NCBI RefSeq assembly: GCF_025150085.1
Contig: NZ_CP102280.1
Span: 2,119,001-2,183,000, forward strand
Length of the DNA stretch: 64,000 nt
Direction of reading: 5' to 3'
DNA from: Dorea longicatena
GTDB lineage: Bacteria; Bacillota; Clostridia; Lachnospirales; Lachnospiraceae
Part shown: positions 43,631 through 53,284 of the stretch, piece by piece
Layout of the letters: the number at the start of each line of letters is the position of its first letter
Position numbering within the stretch: position 1 is the first letter of the stretch
Program-made: the position numbers and the translations under genes
The notes under the pieces: model-generated
What the model was told of the DNA's origin: nothing
What the model saw: the letters and a program-made list of their open reading frames with translations, nothing else
The model's database searches: none

Positions 43631-44989
43631 CTATAAAAAGAATATCAACATATCGATAATAAATACCGGTATCAAAAATGTCAGTGACCATGCCATATAT
43701 CCGAAGAACGACGGCATACGCACACCGTTTTCATCCGACATAGATTTTACCATAAAGTTCGGTGCATTTCCTATATATGTATTTGCTCCCATGAATACAG
43801 CACCACACGAGATTGCCTCCAGCATCTTAACCGGAACAGCACCAAGCGTTGTTGCCACACCGCCCTTGAATCCAAGTGCTCCTGCTGTTGTAAGGAACAC
43901 AAGATATGTCGGCGTATTATCAAGAAAACTTGACAGAGCTCCTGTAGCCCAGAACATCTGGAATGGTTTGCTGATTCCAAGCTCCGCTCCATTCGCTTTC
44001 AGGATCATAAGTGCCGGCTGCATAGTAATAAAGATTCCGATAAACAGAACCGCAACTTCCTGGATTGCACCCCAGGTAAAGTGGTTACGGATACGGACTT
44101 CTTCGTTCGTCGTCTTAAACGATAAGAATGCAGCCAGAAGGATGATCACAACCTCAATTATTGACGGGAATCCAAGTGTAACTTCTCCAAGGATATGAAG
44201 TCCTTTTACGGTTCCGTCTGCATTCTGGAATGCGGACATTCCCGGAAGTGTTCCACTTAAGATCACGGCTCCGACGATCATCGCTACATAGATAAGATTA
44301 TGAAGTCCTACAATTTTAAAATGTGTTCCCGGCTCTCTGATATCCGGTTTTCTTCCTTCTGCAATATCTTTTCTGTATGCTCTTCTGTCCAGGAAATAGA
44401 ATATCACCAGAAGGATCACCATATTAAAAACCAGAATATGGAATAACTTCATACTCCAGAAAAAAGGTACCCCACGCATGAATCCCATCAGAAGCGGCGG
44501 ATCTCCGATCGGTGTCAGACATCCTCCCATATTAGAGATCAGGAAGATAAAGAAGATCATGATATGACTCTTTCTCTTTCTCCATGAATTCATCTTAATA
44601 AACGGACGTACAAGAAGCATACTTGATCCTGTAGTTCCGATCACACTGGAAAGCAGTGTACCAAAAACAAACAACGCCGTATTAATCCTCGGTGATCCGG
44701 CAAATTCACCGTCAATCGTAATGTTACCTGCTACACAGAATAATCCAAACAGTAAAACGATAAATGTCAGATAATCATTTACCACACATTCCAGAACAGT
44801 CTCACTCATTGTAAATATTCCATATTTCGCTGTAAAAGGAATAATAAACAAGATTGACCAGAATGCAACTGCCAGCGGCTGATGTTTTTCCCACCAGTCC
44901 GGCTTGAACAGCGGCATTACCGCAATACTAAGCAACAGCCCTGCAAAGGGTATGCAGAGCCAGATTGGAATAGCTGATAATTCCCCCAT
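43631..44989 (-). CDS. NhaD-type sodium:proton antiporter family protein
   Basis: A 452-residue transporter of the ion transporter superfamily with about 12 helices. Features include FFIFLISNMGGCLTPIGDPP (about 155-174), the conserved re-entrant segment, and ALSSFLDNTPTYLVFLTTAG with MGANTYIGNAPNFMVKSMSD, the matching segment in the second half. These fit NhaD/ArsB/CitM-type carriers. The start was set at MGELSAIPIW, 10 nt after GGAGG; the longer frame begins with TTG upstream of that site. It lies between clpX and the kinase-like gene in one run. Confidence 0.88.
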   Translation of the reverse strand: MGELSAIPIWLCIPFAGLLLSIAVMPLFKPDWWEKHQPLAVAFWSILFIIPFTAKYGIFTMSETVLECVVNDYLTFIVLLFGLFCVAGNITIDGEFAGSPRINTALFVFGTLLSSVIGTTGSSMLLVRPFIKMNSWRKRKSHIMIFFIFLISNMGGCLTPIGDPPLLMGFMRGVPFFWSMKLFHILVFNMVILLVIFYFLDRRAYRKDIAEGRKPDIREPGTHFKIVGLHNLIYVAMIVGAVILSGTLPGMSAFQNADGTVKGLHILGEVTLGFPSIIEVVIILLAAFLSFKTTNEEVRIRNHFTWGAIQEVAVLFIGIFITMQPALMILKANGAELGISKPFQMFWATGALSSFLDNTPTYLVFLTTAGALGFKGGVATTLGAVPVKMLEAISCGAVFMGANTYIGNAPNFMVKSMSDENGVRMPSFFGYMAWSLTFLIPVFIIDMLIFFL

Positions 44990-45053
44990 CGCTGTCTTTC
45001 CTCCATTCTTCTCCAAGTAAAAAAATTATATAATAGTCTATATGTAAAATGTA

Positions 45054-46505
45054 TTATTGAAGTCTTGGTACTTCCTGACCTCTCAACATAATTACCGGTC
45101 CTCCGGTTCCTTCGATATATTCCTTCGTGATGATAACCTCTCCGATATTGTCATCCTTCGGGATTTCATACATGATATCCAGCATGAATTCTTCAATGAT
45201 CGCACGAAGTGCTCTTGCTCCGGTATCTTTCTTCAATGCCTTCTTCGCAATTGCATGAAGGGCATCGTCATTGAATTCCAGTTTTACCTCATCCAATGCC
45301 AGCAGTTTCTGATACTGTTTTAATATTGCATTCTTAGGTTCTTTTAAAATCTCTACCAGCATCTCTTCACTCATACCCTGTAAAGTGAACACGATCGGCA
45401 GACGTCCTAAGAACTCAGGAATCATTCCAAATGCACGTAAATCTTCTGTTGTTACTTTCTTCAGTATCTCTTTATCGTTATTATACTTGTCTCTTAAGTC
45501 TGCTCCAAAACCAATTGCTGCCTGTTTGGTCAGACGCTCTTTGATGATTCCGTTAAGATCCGGGAACGCTCCGCCGCAGATGAAGAGAATATTTCTTGTA
45601 TTCACGGTTGTAAGCGGAACCATGGCATTTTTACTGGTTGCGCCGACAGGTACTTCTACATCGCTTCCTTCAAGAAGTTTTAACATTCCCTGCTGTACCG
45701 ACTCACCGCTTACGTCTCTCTGACTTGAATTCTTCTTCTTTGCGATCTTATCGATCTCATCGATAAAGATGATTCCCTGTTCTGCCTTCTCTACATCATT
45801 ATCTGCAGCTGCAAGCAGTTTGGAAACCACACTCTCAATATCATCTCCGATATATCCGGCTTCCGTAAGTGAAGTCGCATCTGTGATCGCAAGCGGTACA
45901 TCCAGAATCTTTGCCAGTGTTTTTACCAGATACGTCTTACCGGAACCTGTAGGTCCGATCATGAGCATATTGGACTTTTCAATCTCAATATCATCCATAG
46001 AATCAGTAGCCACACGTTTATAATGATTATAAACAGCTACAGACATAACTTTCTTTGCATATTCCTGACCTACCACATACTCATCCAGTTTTGCCTTGAT
46101 CTTATGTGGTGCCGGAAGATTCTTTATATCTACTAACGGTTTATATTCTTCGCCCTCTTTTTTCTTTTTGATCTTCTGCTGCTTTGGAATACTCTGTTCC
46201 ATATCAGCCATATTAAATACCTGTACTCCCGGAATATTCATCAGCTGACTGTAATCAATCGGGCCATTTGACATTGCATCAAAGCTTTTCTGCATACAGT
46301 CATTGCAGACACAGATATGATTCGGAAGTTCAATCATTTTTCCTGCAACGCTCTCTGGACGTCTGCAGATAAAGCATACTTTTTCATATCCATCGTCATT
46401 ATTTTGTTTCTTATTATCTGTATCAGATGTATTCTTTGTTGTCTCAACCTCTACATCTTCTACTTTTTCAATTTCCTGATTATTGTTATCATCCTGATTT
46501 GCCAT
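45054..46505 (-). CDS. clpX: ClpX-type AAA+ unfoldase with an N-terminal extension
   Basis: A 483-residue ClpX. After an Asp/Asn/Glu-rich extension of about 40 residues comes the zinc-binding domain (CFICRRPESVAG and CVCNDCMQ), then the ATPase: Walker A IGPTGSGKTYLVKTLAKIL, pore loop EAGYIGDDIESV, Walker B GIIFIDEIDKIA and sensor FLGRLPIVF. The IGF loop that docks ClpP is present (AAIGFGADL), so it can feed substrates to ClpP. It is not beside tig or clpP but between ligA and nhaD, so it may be an extra copy. The start was set at MANQDDNNN, after AAGGAGAG. Confidence 0.9.
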   Translation of the reverse strand: MANQDDNNNQEIEKVEDVEVETTKNTSDTDNKKQNNDDGYEKVCFICRRPESVAGKMIELPNHICVCNDCMQKSFDAMSNGPIDYSQLMNIPGVQVFNMADMEQSIPKQQKIKKKKEGEEYKPLVDIKNLPAPHKIKAKLDEYVVGQEYAKKVMSVAVYNHYKRVATDSMDDIEIEKSNMLMIGPTGSGKTYLVKTLAKILDVPLAITDATSLTEAGYIGDDIESVVSKLLAAADNDVEKAEQGIIFIDEIDKIAKKKNSSQRDVSGESVQQGMLKLLEGSDVEVPVGATSKNAMVPLTTVNTRNILFICGGAFPDLNGIIKERLTKQAAIGFGADLRDKYNNDKEILKKVTTEDLRAFGMIPEFLGRLPIVFTLQGMSEEMLVEILKEPKNAILKQYQKLLALDEVKLEFNDDALHAIAKKALKKDTGARALRAIIEEFMLDIMYEIPKDDNIGEVIITKEYIEGTGGPVIMLRGQEVPRLQ

Positions 46506-46560
46506 TATTCTCTCCTTCTTAACGTAGTTTACGCATTTCACTCTGACTTTTATCCTGCTT

Positions 46561-48528
46561 TTATGTTTCCTCCTGATTTACCAGTTCCAGAAATGTCTCT
46601 TCTGAAATAATCGGTATTCCCAGCTCATTCGCTTTTTTATTCTTGGATGACGTACTCGTCACATCATTATTGATCAGATAGTTTGTCTTTGATGTGACTG
46701 ATCCAGTCACTTTTCCACCCAGACTTTCAATCAGCTCTTTTACTTCTCCACGATTGGCAAAATGCTTTACGCTTCCGGTAATTACAAAATTAACGCCTTC
46801 AAAAATCTGCTGTTTTGTTACAGTCTCTTTCGGAATGGTCAGCTCATTTAAAAGCCTTCTGAAATTCTCCACATGTTTTGCATCTGCAAAATATCCGACG
46901 AACGCTTTTGCCAGAACCTCTCCGACTCCCTGAATCTCATTTAATTCTTCTTCCGAAACCTTCAGAAGAGATTCTACATCATATTTTAATTCTCTGCAAA
47001 TAACTTTTGCATTGGCAAGTCCGATTCCTGCAATTCCCAGAGAATAAATGACTCTCGGCAGGGTCGTCGTTCTTGCCTTTTCTATACTTTCTGTCAGTTT
47101 TTTATATGATTTTTCTCCGAATCCTTCCATCTTTTGAATTTTTTCTTTGTATTGATCCAGATGGAAGATGTCTGCAAATGTATGAATATATCCTCTGGAA
47201 ATGAATTTTTCCAGTGTTGCTTCTGATAATCCTTCTATATTAAGTGCATCCCTGCTGACAAACAATGCAAATGATTTGACGTGCTTCGCCTGACATTCCG
47301 GATTCATACAGTACAATGCTTTTGCGTTGCCGACCTGCCGGATCTTTGTCTCTCCCTGACAGACAGGACATTTACACGGAATATCTTTTACTCCGCTTCT
47401 TGTCAGATTCTCTGCAATCTGCGGGATGATCATATTAGCCTTATATACTTCAATCTTGTCACCGATCCCAAGTTCCAGTTCTTCCATAATACTGATATTG
47501 TGAACACTTGCACGGCTTACTGTTGTTCCCTCAAGTTCTACCGGATCAAAGATTGCAACCGGATTGATCAGTCCGGTTCTCGACGGACTCCACTCAATCT
47601 CTCTTAATACTGTCTCTCTGATCTCATCCTGCCATTTGAACGCAAAAGAATCCCTCGGAAATTTTGCAGTTCTTCCAAGCGACCGTCCATACGCTATATC
47701 ATCATATGTTAATACAAGTCCGTCCGACGGGAAATCATTTTCACTGATCTTAGACGAAAATTTAGCAACTTCGTCCTCAACAGTATCTCTGGTCACCATA
47801 TAATACTCCACTGTTGTAAATCCCTGTGACTTCAGCCATTCCATCTGACAGGCTCTGGAATTCTGAAAATCAACTCCGTCTGCCTGCACCAGTGTAAATG
47901 CATAGAACATTACATTACGTTTAGCCGTGATCTGGTTATTCAGCTGTCTGACAGAACCGCTGCACAAATTTCTTGGATTCTTGTACCTGGCATCTACATC
48001 TTCAATCTCCTGATTGATTTTTTCAAAATCCTTATATCCTATGACTGCTTCTCCTCTTAAGATCAGTTCTCCCTGATATGCAATCTGGACCGGCACATTT
48101 TTGAATACTTTCGCATTGTTCGTGATCACTTCTCCGACTTCTCCGTTACCTCTGGTGACCGCCTTATAAAGCTTTCCATCACGATAAGTCAGTACAACCG
48201 TCAGACCATCCATCTTCCATGATATCAGAACTTTCTGATCTCCCACAAAGTTCTTAAGTTCTTCTACTTCTTTCGTCTTATCCAGAGAAAGCATCGGGCT
48301 TTCATGTCTTTCTTTCGGCAGTTCGCTTACCACTTCATATCCGACATTTACCGTCGGACTGTTTGACAAGGTAATACCAAGCTCATCCTCAAGCTCCTTA
48401 AGTTCATCATACAATCTGTCATATTCATAATTACTCATGATCTCCTGTGCTTCCTGATAGTATGCTCTGGAAGCTTTATTCAGAAGGCTGACCAGTTCTT
48501 TCATTCTCTCGTTCTTTGACTGTCCCAT
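46561..48528 (-). CDS. ligA: NAD-dependent DNA ligase LigA
   Basis: A 655-residue ligase sealing nicks with NAD+. Order of domains: Ia, adenylation with Lys105 in LISWKMDGLTVVLTY, OB fold (RTGLINPVAIFDPVELEG), zinc finger (CPVCQG and CMNPEC), helix-hairpin-helix repeats and a BRCT domain (GVNFVITGSVKHFANRGEVK). The adenylation motif is unusual: SWKMDG where most have E-x-K-x-D-G, and RGNGEVGEVIT for RGDGxxGEDVT. The ATG lies 53 nt inside the end of rluF, so the two are coupled. Confidence 0.96.
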   Translation of the reverse strand: MGQSKNERMKELVSLLNKASRAYYQEAQEIMSNYEYDRLYDELKELEDELGITLSNSPTVNVGYEVVSELPKERHESPMLSLDKTKEVEELKNFVGDQKVLISWKMDGLTVVLTYRDGKLYKAVTRGNGEVGEVITNNAKVFKNVPVQIAYQGELILRGEAVIGYKDFEKINQEIEDVDARYKNPRNLCSGSVRQLNNQITAKRNVMFYAFTLVQADGVDFQNSRACQMEWLKSQGFTTVEYYMVTRDTVEDEVAKFSSKISENDFPSDGLVLTYDDIAYGRSLGRTAKFPRDSFAFKWQDEIRETVLREIEWSPSRTGLINPVAIFDPVELEGTTVSRASVHNISIMEELELGIGDKIEVYKANMIIPQIAENLTRSGVKDIPCKCPVCQGETKIRQVGNAKALYCMNPECQAKHVKSFALFVSRDALNIEGLSEATLEKFISRGYIHTFADIFHLDQYKEKIQKMEGFGEKSYKKLTESIEKARTTTLPRVIYSLGIAGIGLANAKVICRELKYDVESLLKVSEEELNEIQGVGEVLAKAFVGYFADAKHVENFRRLLNELTIPKETVTKQQIFEGVNFVITGSVKHFANRGEVKELIESLGGKVTGSVTSKTNYLINNDVTSTSSKNKKANELGIPIISEETFLELVNQEET

Positions 48529-49222
48529 ATAATTCTTTTAACTCCTGTTCTGTTAATCCTCTTACCTCTCCCGGTTTCAGATTACCTAGTTCTACATTCA
48601 TAATGCGGATTCTCTTCAGTGTTGTCACCTTATAGCCAAGTGCCTCACACATCCTGCGGATCTGTCTGTTAAGGCCCTGCGTCAGAATAATGGAAAATGT
48701 GTATTTTCCATTCTTTCTCACTTTACACGGCCTGGTCACCGCATCCAGGTTCTTCTCCCTGTCTCTGATATGTACTCCGCGACTCATTTTTTCTATGAAC
48801 TCCGGTGTGATTTCTTTATTAACTGTGACCTTATATTCTTTCTCATGGGAGAATCTTGCACGCATCATGCCATTGATCAGATCACCATCATTGGTCATGA
48901 TCAGAAGTCCTTCCGAATCTTTATCCAGTCTTCCCGCATAGGTCACGCGTAGCGGATAATTCAGGAATCTGATAATATTCTTCTTTTCCCTTTTATCTTC
49001 TGTGCAAACAATCCCAGCGGGTTTATATACCGCCAGGACTGTCTTTTTTGTCTTGCTTTTTATCCGTTTTTTCCCCACACAGACTTCCTGTCCGTCTTCA
49101 ACCTTCATTCCAGGTACGGCATTTTTTCCATCCACCGTTACAACGCCAGATTCTATCAGCCGGTCCGCCTCTCTTCTTGAGCACACACCGGCTTCGCTTA
49201 AATATTTATTCAGCCTAATCAT
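48476..49222 (-). CDS. RluF/RsuA-type rRNA pseudouridine synthase
   Basis: A 248-residue enzyme with an N-terminal S4 RNA-binding domain (MIRLNKYLSEAGVCSRREAD) and the synthase domain. The catalytic Asp is in YAGRLDKDSEGLLIMTNDG, and LTQGLNRQIRRMCEALGYKV is the conserved RNA-contact region. RluF-like members modify 23S rRNA; RluB/RsuA are close alternatives. Its ATG overlaps the stop of the DHHW gene by 8 nt and its end overlaps ligA by 53 nt. Confidence 0.92.
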   Translation of the reverse strand: MIRLNKYLSEAGVCSRREADRLIESGVVTVDGKNAVPGMKVEDGQEVCVGKKRIKSKTKKTVLAVYKPAGIVCTEDKREKKNIIRFLNYPLRVTYAGRLDKDSEGLLIMTNDGDLINGMMRARFSHEKEYKVTVNKEITPEFIEKMSRGVHIRDREKNLDAVTRPCKVRKNGKYTFSIILTQGLNRQIRRMCEALGYKVTTLKRIRIMNVELGNLKPGEVRGLTEQELKELYGTVKERENERTGQPSE

Positions 49223-50393
49223 TCTGTAACACCCCGCTGATACTGTTATCTTTTACAAAAGTATTTCCATTATATAAAAATAATACACTTGTGATATTAT
49301 CCTTCTTCATGACCTTTTCAATATCATCATAATAATACCTTGGATCGACAACCACAATTTCCCTGTAATAAGGTATCAGGAACGGAATCAGACTATTGGC
49401 ATAAGAATCCTTGATGATCAGAAGCCTGTCTGTCGAATCTGCCGTCGTCTTGATGTCAAGGATCGGATAATTTCCGCCAAGAAAAAGTGCATATTTGTCT
49501 TTTCCTTTAAGCTTGGAAGTATCATAAAGAGTTGCCGTCTTCTTTTTTTCATTTACATTATTTACTACAGCCTCTGTTGCATTCTTAAGATTGTCGGGTG
49601 CATAGATATATATCGGTTCTTCATATCCCGTTTCATATCCGCTCGTCGAAGCCAGTGTTCCGTTAAATGCATTGGTCACCGCATAAGGCTTCATGTCAGA
49701 GGTTTTGGATGTATCAAGCTTCATGCTTTTTGAAAGAGCCTGATAACCGTAATACGCGCCAAGTGTTGTCCAGTGATGATCTGTGTGATAATAGATTTCT
49801 TCTGATCTGTGTTTTTTTAAAATATCACTGACATCCACCCATGTATAAACAGATCCCAGTGTACTGTGAATTGCTTTAAATTGCTTCTCCTGATTCTCTG
49901 TAACTGCATATCCCGGAAGTTTATCCGATTCGATATTAGCCGCATTCGGAACCAGCATCATGTACATTGGTATATCTTTATATTGTTTTTGAAACATTTT
50001 CATTGCAGACAGATTTTCTTTCATCTGATCTTCATCCGGTTTTGCAATATCCTCCAGAAGATAATGGTCTTTTCCTTTGAACACGCCATTCGCTTTTCTC
50101 TTTCCTGCCAGCAGATCCACCCTGCTTTTTAGCATTACCCAGAAATCTCTTCCCGCGAACTGATCTGATACATAGGATTCGTACTGCTCCATCCATCTTC
50201 CGCTTTCTATTCCTGAAATTGTAAGTTCCGGTCTCTGTTCCAGTGCCCGGTTCTCTGTCGCCGAGAATTCCCGGTCACCCGTTGCCAGATTCACAACACA
50301 GAAAGCGATCATCATTATGACAAATATCACCGCTGCTAATTTATTTCTATGCACTTCTCTTCTTCTTTCCCATTTTTTTCTTGACTGTCTCAT
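49215..50393 (-). CDS. DHHW-family protein (AlgX/AlgJ-like O-acyl transfer partner)
   Basis: A 392-residue protein with a cytoplasmic start, one helix (about 19-38) and a large extracellular domain. The family motif DHHW appears in IYYHTDHHWTTLGAYYGYQA (about 205-224), and KDSYANSLIPFLIPYYREIV holds the matching Ser/Asp. These proteins accept acyl groups from an MBOAT partner and pass them to surface polymers. The MBOAT gene lies 8 nt upstream, which supports that role. The polymer is unknown. Confidence 0.88.
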   Translation of the reverse strand: MRQSRKKWERRREVHRNKLAAVIFVIMMIAFCVVNLATGDREFSATENRALEQRPELTISGIESGRWMEQYESYVSDQFAGRDFWVMLKSRVDLLAGKRKANGVFKGKDHYLLEDIAKPDEDQMKENLSAMKMFQKQYKDIPMYMMLVPNAANIESDKLPGYAVTENQEKQFKAIHSTLGSVYTWVDVSDILKKHRSEEIYYHTDHHWTTLGAYYGYQALSKSMKLDTSKTSDMKPYAVTNAFNGTLASTSGYETGYEEPIYIYAPDNLKNATEAVVNNVNEKKKTATLYDTSKLKGKDKYALFLGGNYPILDIKTTADSTDRLLIIKDSYANSLIPFLIPYYREIVVVDPRYYYDDIEKVMKKDNITSVLFLYNGNTFVKDNSISGVLQND

Positions 50394-50401
50394 TTTTACT
50401 C

Positions 50402-51808
50402 CTAAAATCTGAAATACAGGAACGGATTATATGTCTCTGTCACTAGATATGCGATACACAAAATGAACAGTACCGCATATACGATTCCATTCAAAAGCGT
50501 CGTATTCCACTTCTTCTGACGCAGCATATGCTGATATCTGACATCTGTAAGCGGAGTAGAACCAATGATCAGAATGATCCACAATACCAGATTCGTTGTA
50601 AGCAGATACAGGCTTTCCCTGTCTGCCACTCCGTGTGCTCCTGCTCCAAACATCATTCCCAGATATCTGGCCGCCCCTCCAAGTGAAGGACTAAAGAATA
50701 ATACCCATCCGATCACAACCAGCACAATACTGTAAATATGGCGTACAACCGAAGGGAGTTTATCCAGTACCGGTGACAGGATATATTTTTCAATGATCAG
50801 TATGATCCCGTAATACAATCCCCATGCCACGAAATTCCATGCAGCTCCGTGCCATAATCCGGTCAGAAACCATACAACCATTAGATTGAAGATATGCCGG
50901 CTCTTCGATACTCTGTTGCCCCCGAGCGGAATGTATACATAATCCCTGAACCAGCTGCTCAGAGAAATATGCCATCTGCGCCAGAATTCAGTAATACTTT
51001 TCGCTATGTACGGATAATTAAAATTCATACAGAACTCAAATCCAAACATCTTTCCAAGTCCCACTGCCATATCCGAATAACCACTGAAATCAAAATAAAT
51101 CTGAAACATATAGGCAAAAGCACCAAGCCATGCACTCAGTACCGACACATTGCCCTTTCCAAGTCCGGTTACTTCCGTAAATATCATACCAGAAGTATTC
51201 GCAAGCAATACCTTTTTTGCAAGTCCACGTATAAAATACATGCACCCTTCTCCGAACTTGTCCCATGATGATTCGCGGTTTACAAGCTGCTCTTCAACAT
51301 CTGCATACTGTACGATCGGTCCTGCGATAAGCTGCGGAAACATTGTTACATATAATGCAAAGTTCAGGATATTCTTCTGAACTTTAACATTTCCCCGATA
51401 AACATCTATAATATAAGACAATATCTGGAATGTATAAAATGAGATACCGATCGGCAGTGCCAGCGGATGATATGTAATATGCACCGGCAGCACCGCATTC
51501 AGTGAATCCAGCACAAAGCCTTCATATTTGAAAAATCCCAGGATTGCAATGTTCACCACAATATTGAATATAAGGCTTCTTTTTGCCAGCCTTCTGTCCG
51601 TCAGATTTCTTGCTATATCAAGTCCACTGAAATAATTGAACAAAATGGATAACAGCATCAGGAAAATATAGACCGGTTCACCCCATGCATAAAAAATCAG
51701 ACTTGCAAGCAGCAAAACCGGATTGTGGAATCTCTCCGGCAGCAGGTAATACAACACCAACACAGCCGGTAAAAATGTAAATAAAAAAACAATACTGCTA
51801 AATAACAT
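50402..51808 (-). CDS. MBOAT family O-acyltransferase (AlgI/DltB-like)
   Basis: A 468-residue membrane enzyme with about 11 helices. MLFSSIVFLFTFLPAVLVLY and LPIGISFYTFQILSYIIDVY are typical of the AlgI branch. The catalytic His is in VVWFLTGLWHGAAWNFVAWG, and NYPYIAKSITEFWRRWHISL precedes it. It moves an acyl group, usually acetyl, across the membrane for transfer to exopolysaccharide or wall polymer by the DHHW partner downstream. Confidence 0.94.
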   Translation of the reverse strand: MLFSSIVFLFTFLPAVLVLYYLLPERFHNPVLLLASLIFYAWGEPVYIFLMLLSILFNYFSGLDIARNLTDRRLAKRSLIFNIVVNIAILGFFKYEGFVLDSLNAVLPVHITYHPLALPIGISFYTFQILSYIIDVYRGNVKVQKNILNFALYVTMFPQLIAGPIVQYADVEEQLVNRESSWDKFGEGCMYFIRGLAKKVLLANTSGMIFTEVTGLGKGNVSVLSAWLGAFAYMFQIYFDFSGYSDMAVGLGKMFGFEFCMNFNYPYIAKSITEFWRRWHISLSSWFRDYVYIPLGGNRVSKSRHIFNLMVVWFLTGLWHGAAWNFVAWGLYYGIILIIEKYILSPVLDKLPSVVRHIYSIVLVVIGWVLFFSPSLGGAARYLGMMFGAGAHGVADRESLYLLTTNLVLWIILIIGSTPLTDVRYQHMLRQKKWNTTLLNGIVYAVLFILCIAYLVTETYNPFLYFRF

Positions 51809-51828
51809 CTTTCTAATTCCTCTGCCTT

Positions 51829-52317
51829 CTAATAAATACTATTCTTAAATGCGGCTTCTATGCGGTCCGCATCTTTTGAAACAGCTAATAATATGTAATA
51901 CCCCCTGGTTTCATCGATTGCAGAATGAAGAAGCCTGGTCTGTTTTACACCATAGCCCTCAAAACTCTTCTTCTGTGTAGACAAACGCTCCTCTACAGCC
52001 TTCTCCACATCTTCTACCTGGCTCTTATCTTTTACTTTTACTACCAGTATCTCATTTACACTCATGACATCATCCGGTATATACAACATTGTTCCGGCAT
52101 AATCGTTGGCATTCAGACCATAATACTTCTTAAGGTCCTGAGAACTTCCCTTTTTCATGCCTTTCAGAGAAACAGATTTTTCAATATTCTTTTGTATCGT
52201 ATCTACGGATACGGTATTATCTCCCTCTCCGGAAACCAGCAATACCACATAGGCAATCAGTGCGATCACCATCAGATACTTACATGTATTAATAATATCC
52301 AGTCTTCCTTTTCTCAT
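51829..52317 (-). CDS. DUF4358 family membrane-anchored protein
   Basis: A 162-residue protein with one N-terminal helix (about 14-30, YLMVIALIAYVVLLVSG) and an extracytoplasmic domain. YYGLNANDYAGTMLYIPDDV and VMSVNEILVVKVKDKSQVED match DUF4358 as I recall, a family found beside MBOAT/SGNH genes. Function unknown; probably an accessory to surface acylation. The start was set at MRKGRLDIIN: its ATG shares one base with the TAA of the SGNH gene. The longer frame lies inside that gene. Confidence 0.8.
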   Translation of the reverse strand: MRKGRLDIINTCKYLMVIALIAYVVLLVSGEGDNTVSVDTIQKNIEKSVSLKGMKKGSSQDLKKYYGLNANDYAGTMLYIPDDVMSVNEILVVKVKDKSQVEDVEKAVEERLSTQKKSFEGYGVKQTRLLHSAIDETRGYYILLAVSKDADRIEAAFKNSIY

Positions 52318-53141
52318 TATAATCCTGCTGCCTCCGCCATATGATCTACCCATTTCGTATAATAAGATGGTGACATATGGATCCCATCATCGGCATAATA
52401 CTCCTGTTTTACCAGATCTGTATTATCGATGAATGTCACTTTTTCTTTTTTACATAATTTTTTCAGTTTTTGATTGAACTTTGGAACATTGGCAAATAAA
52501 GGTCTTGTTTCAATCGCCGACTGCGCCGCCGGAAGAATACAATTGACATAAATCTTCGTATCCGGCAGGGACTCTTTCAGATCCTCTATAACATTTTTAT
52601 ATGCTTTCACAAATCCGGACGCATTTCCATTCTGTGCTTCGATATCATTCATTCCATAGGCAAGAAACAGCACTTCCGGCTTCATCTCTTTGGCTTTTTT
52701 TATATGTTCCACAATCTTTTTACTGCTGACTTCCGAAACTTCCGTTCCGCGGTCTGCCTGTACATTCGCCTCATCCAGCACTCCGTACTCATATAAGCCC
52801 TGTGTGATCGAATCTCCAAGGATCAGACAATCCGCAAACTTTTCGCTTACGGATCTGTTATCTGCTGCTTCTTCCTTCACACGTTCTTCCTCTTCAAGTT
52901 TCTGGATTTTTTTATTTACTTTTCCGACATCCGTACGATCCATCTCACTCAGGATCTTCCTGCCTTTCGTTGTGTCCTGCTTTGGATTATTAAGCCTTAC
53001 TGCTACAACGATTCCTCCAAGCACAATGATCACTGTTGCCAGAATTACTGCAGTCCTAAGCACATGATCCTTTTCTTTTTCCGGAATCTCTGCCGGCTGT
53101 TTAGCTTCCTTCTCCTCAGAATTTTTATTATCTATTTCCAA
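52317..53141 (-). CDS. SGNH/GDSL-family hydrolase or acyltransferase, membrane-anchored
   Basis: A 274-residue protein with an N-terminal helix (about 28-48), a charged linker and an extracellular SGNH domain. Block I is DCLILGDSITQGLYEYG with the catalytic Ser, block III FLAYGMNDIEAQNG, and block V ADDGIHMSPSYYTKWVDHMA with the Asp and His pair. It may add or remove acyl groups on a surface polymer. It is the first gene of the run and has its own promoter at 53194-53222. Confidence 0.9.
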   Translation of the reverse strand: MEIDNKNSEEKEAKQPAEIPEKEKDHVLRTAVILATVIIVLGGIVVAVRLNNPKQDTTKGRKILSEMDRTDVGKVNKKIQKLEEEERVKEEAADNRSVSEKFADCLILGDSITQGLYEYGVLDEANVQADRGTEVSEVSSKKIVEHIKKAKEMKPEVLFLAYGMNDIEAQNGNASGFVKAYKNVIEDLKESLPDTKIYVNCILPAAQSAIETRPLFANVPKFNQKLKKLCKKEKVTFIDNTDLVKQEYYADDGIHMSPSYYTKWVDHMAEAAGL

Positions 53142-53193
53142 AAAAATTCCTCTCTTCTACATTTCTTTTTGTTGATAAATATATATTCAACTT

Positions 53194-53222
53194 ATTTTAC
53201 TGTTTTTTCATTCCCATGTCAA
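53194..53222 (-). promoter_or_regulatory. Promoter of the SGNH-to-kinase operon
   Basis: TTGACA (53217-53222), 17-bp spacer, TAAAAT (53194-53199) on the minus strand, about 50 nt before the SGNH ATG. Confidence 0.75.
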
Positions 53223-53238
53223 TTTATATCAATTTTTG

Positions 53239-53247
53239 TGCTATAAT
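53239..53247 (+). promoter_or_regulatory. Extended -10 promoter of the DUF5721 gene
   Basis: TGCTATAAT is an extended -10 box, 38 nt before the ATG. It lies back-to-back with the divergent SGNH promoter. Confidence 0.65.
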
Positions 53248-53284
53248 ACAGATTACATTTATTTTTATCCGGAGGTTATTCCTT

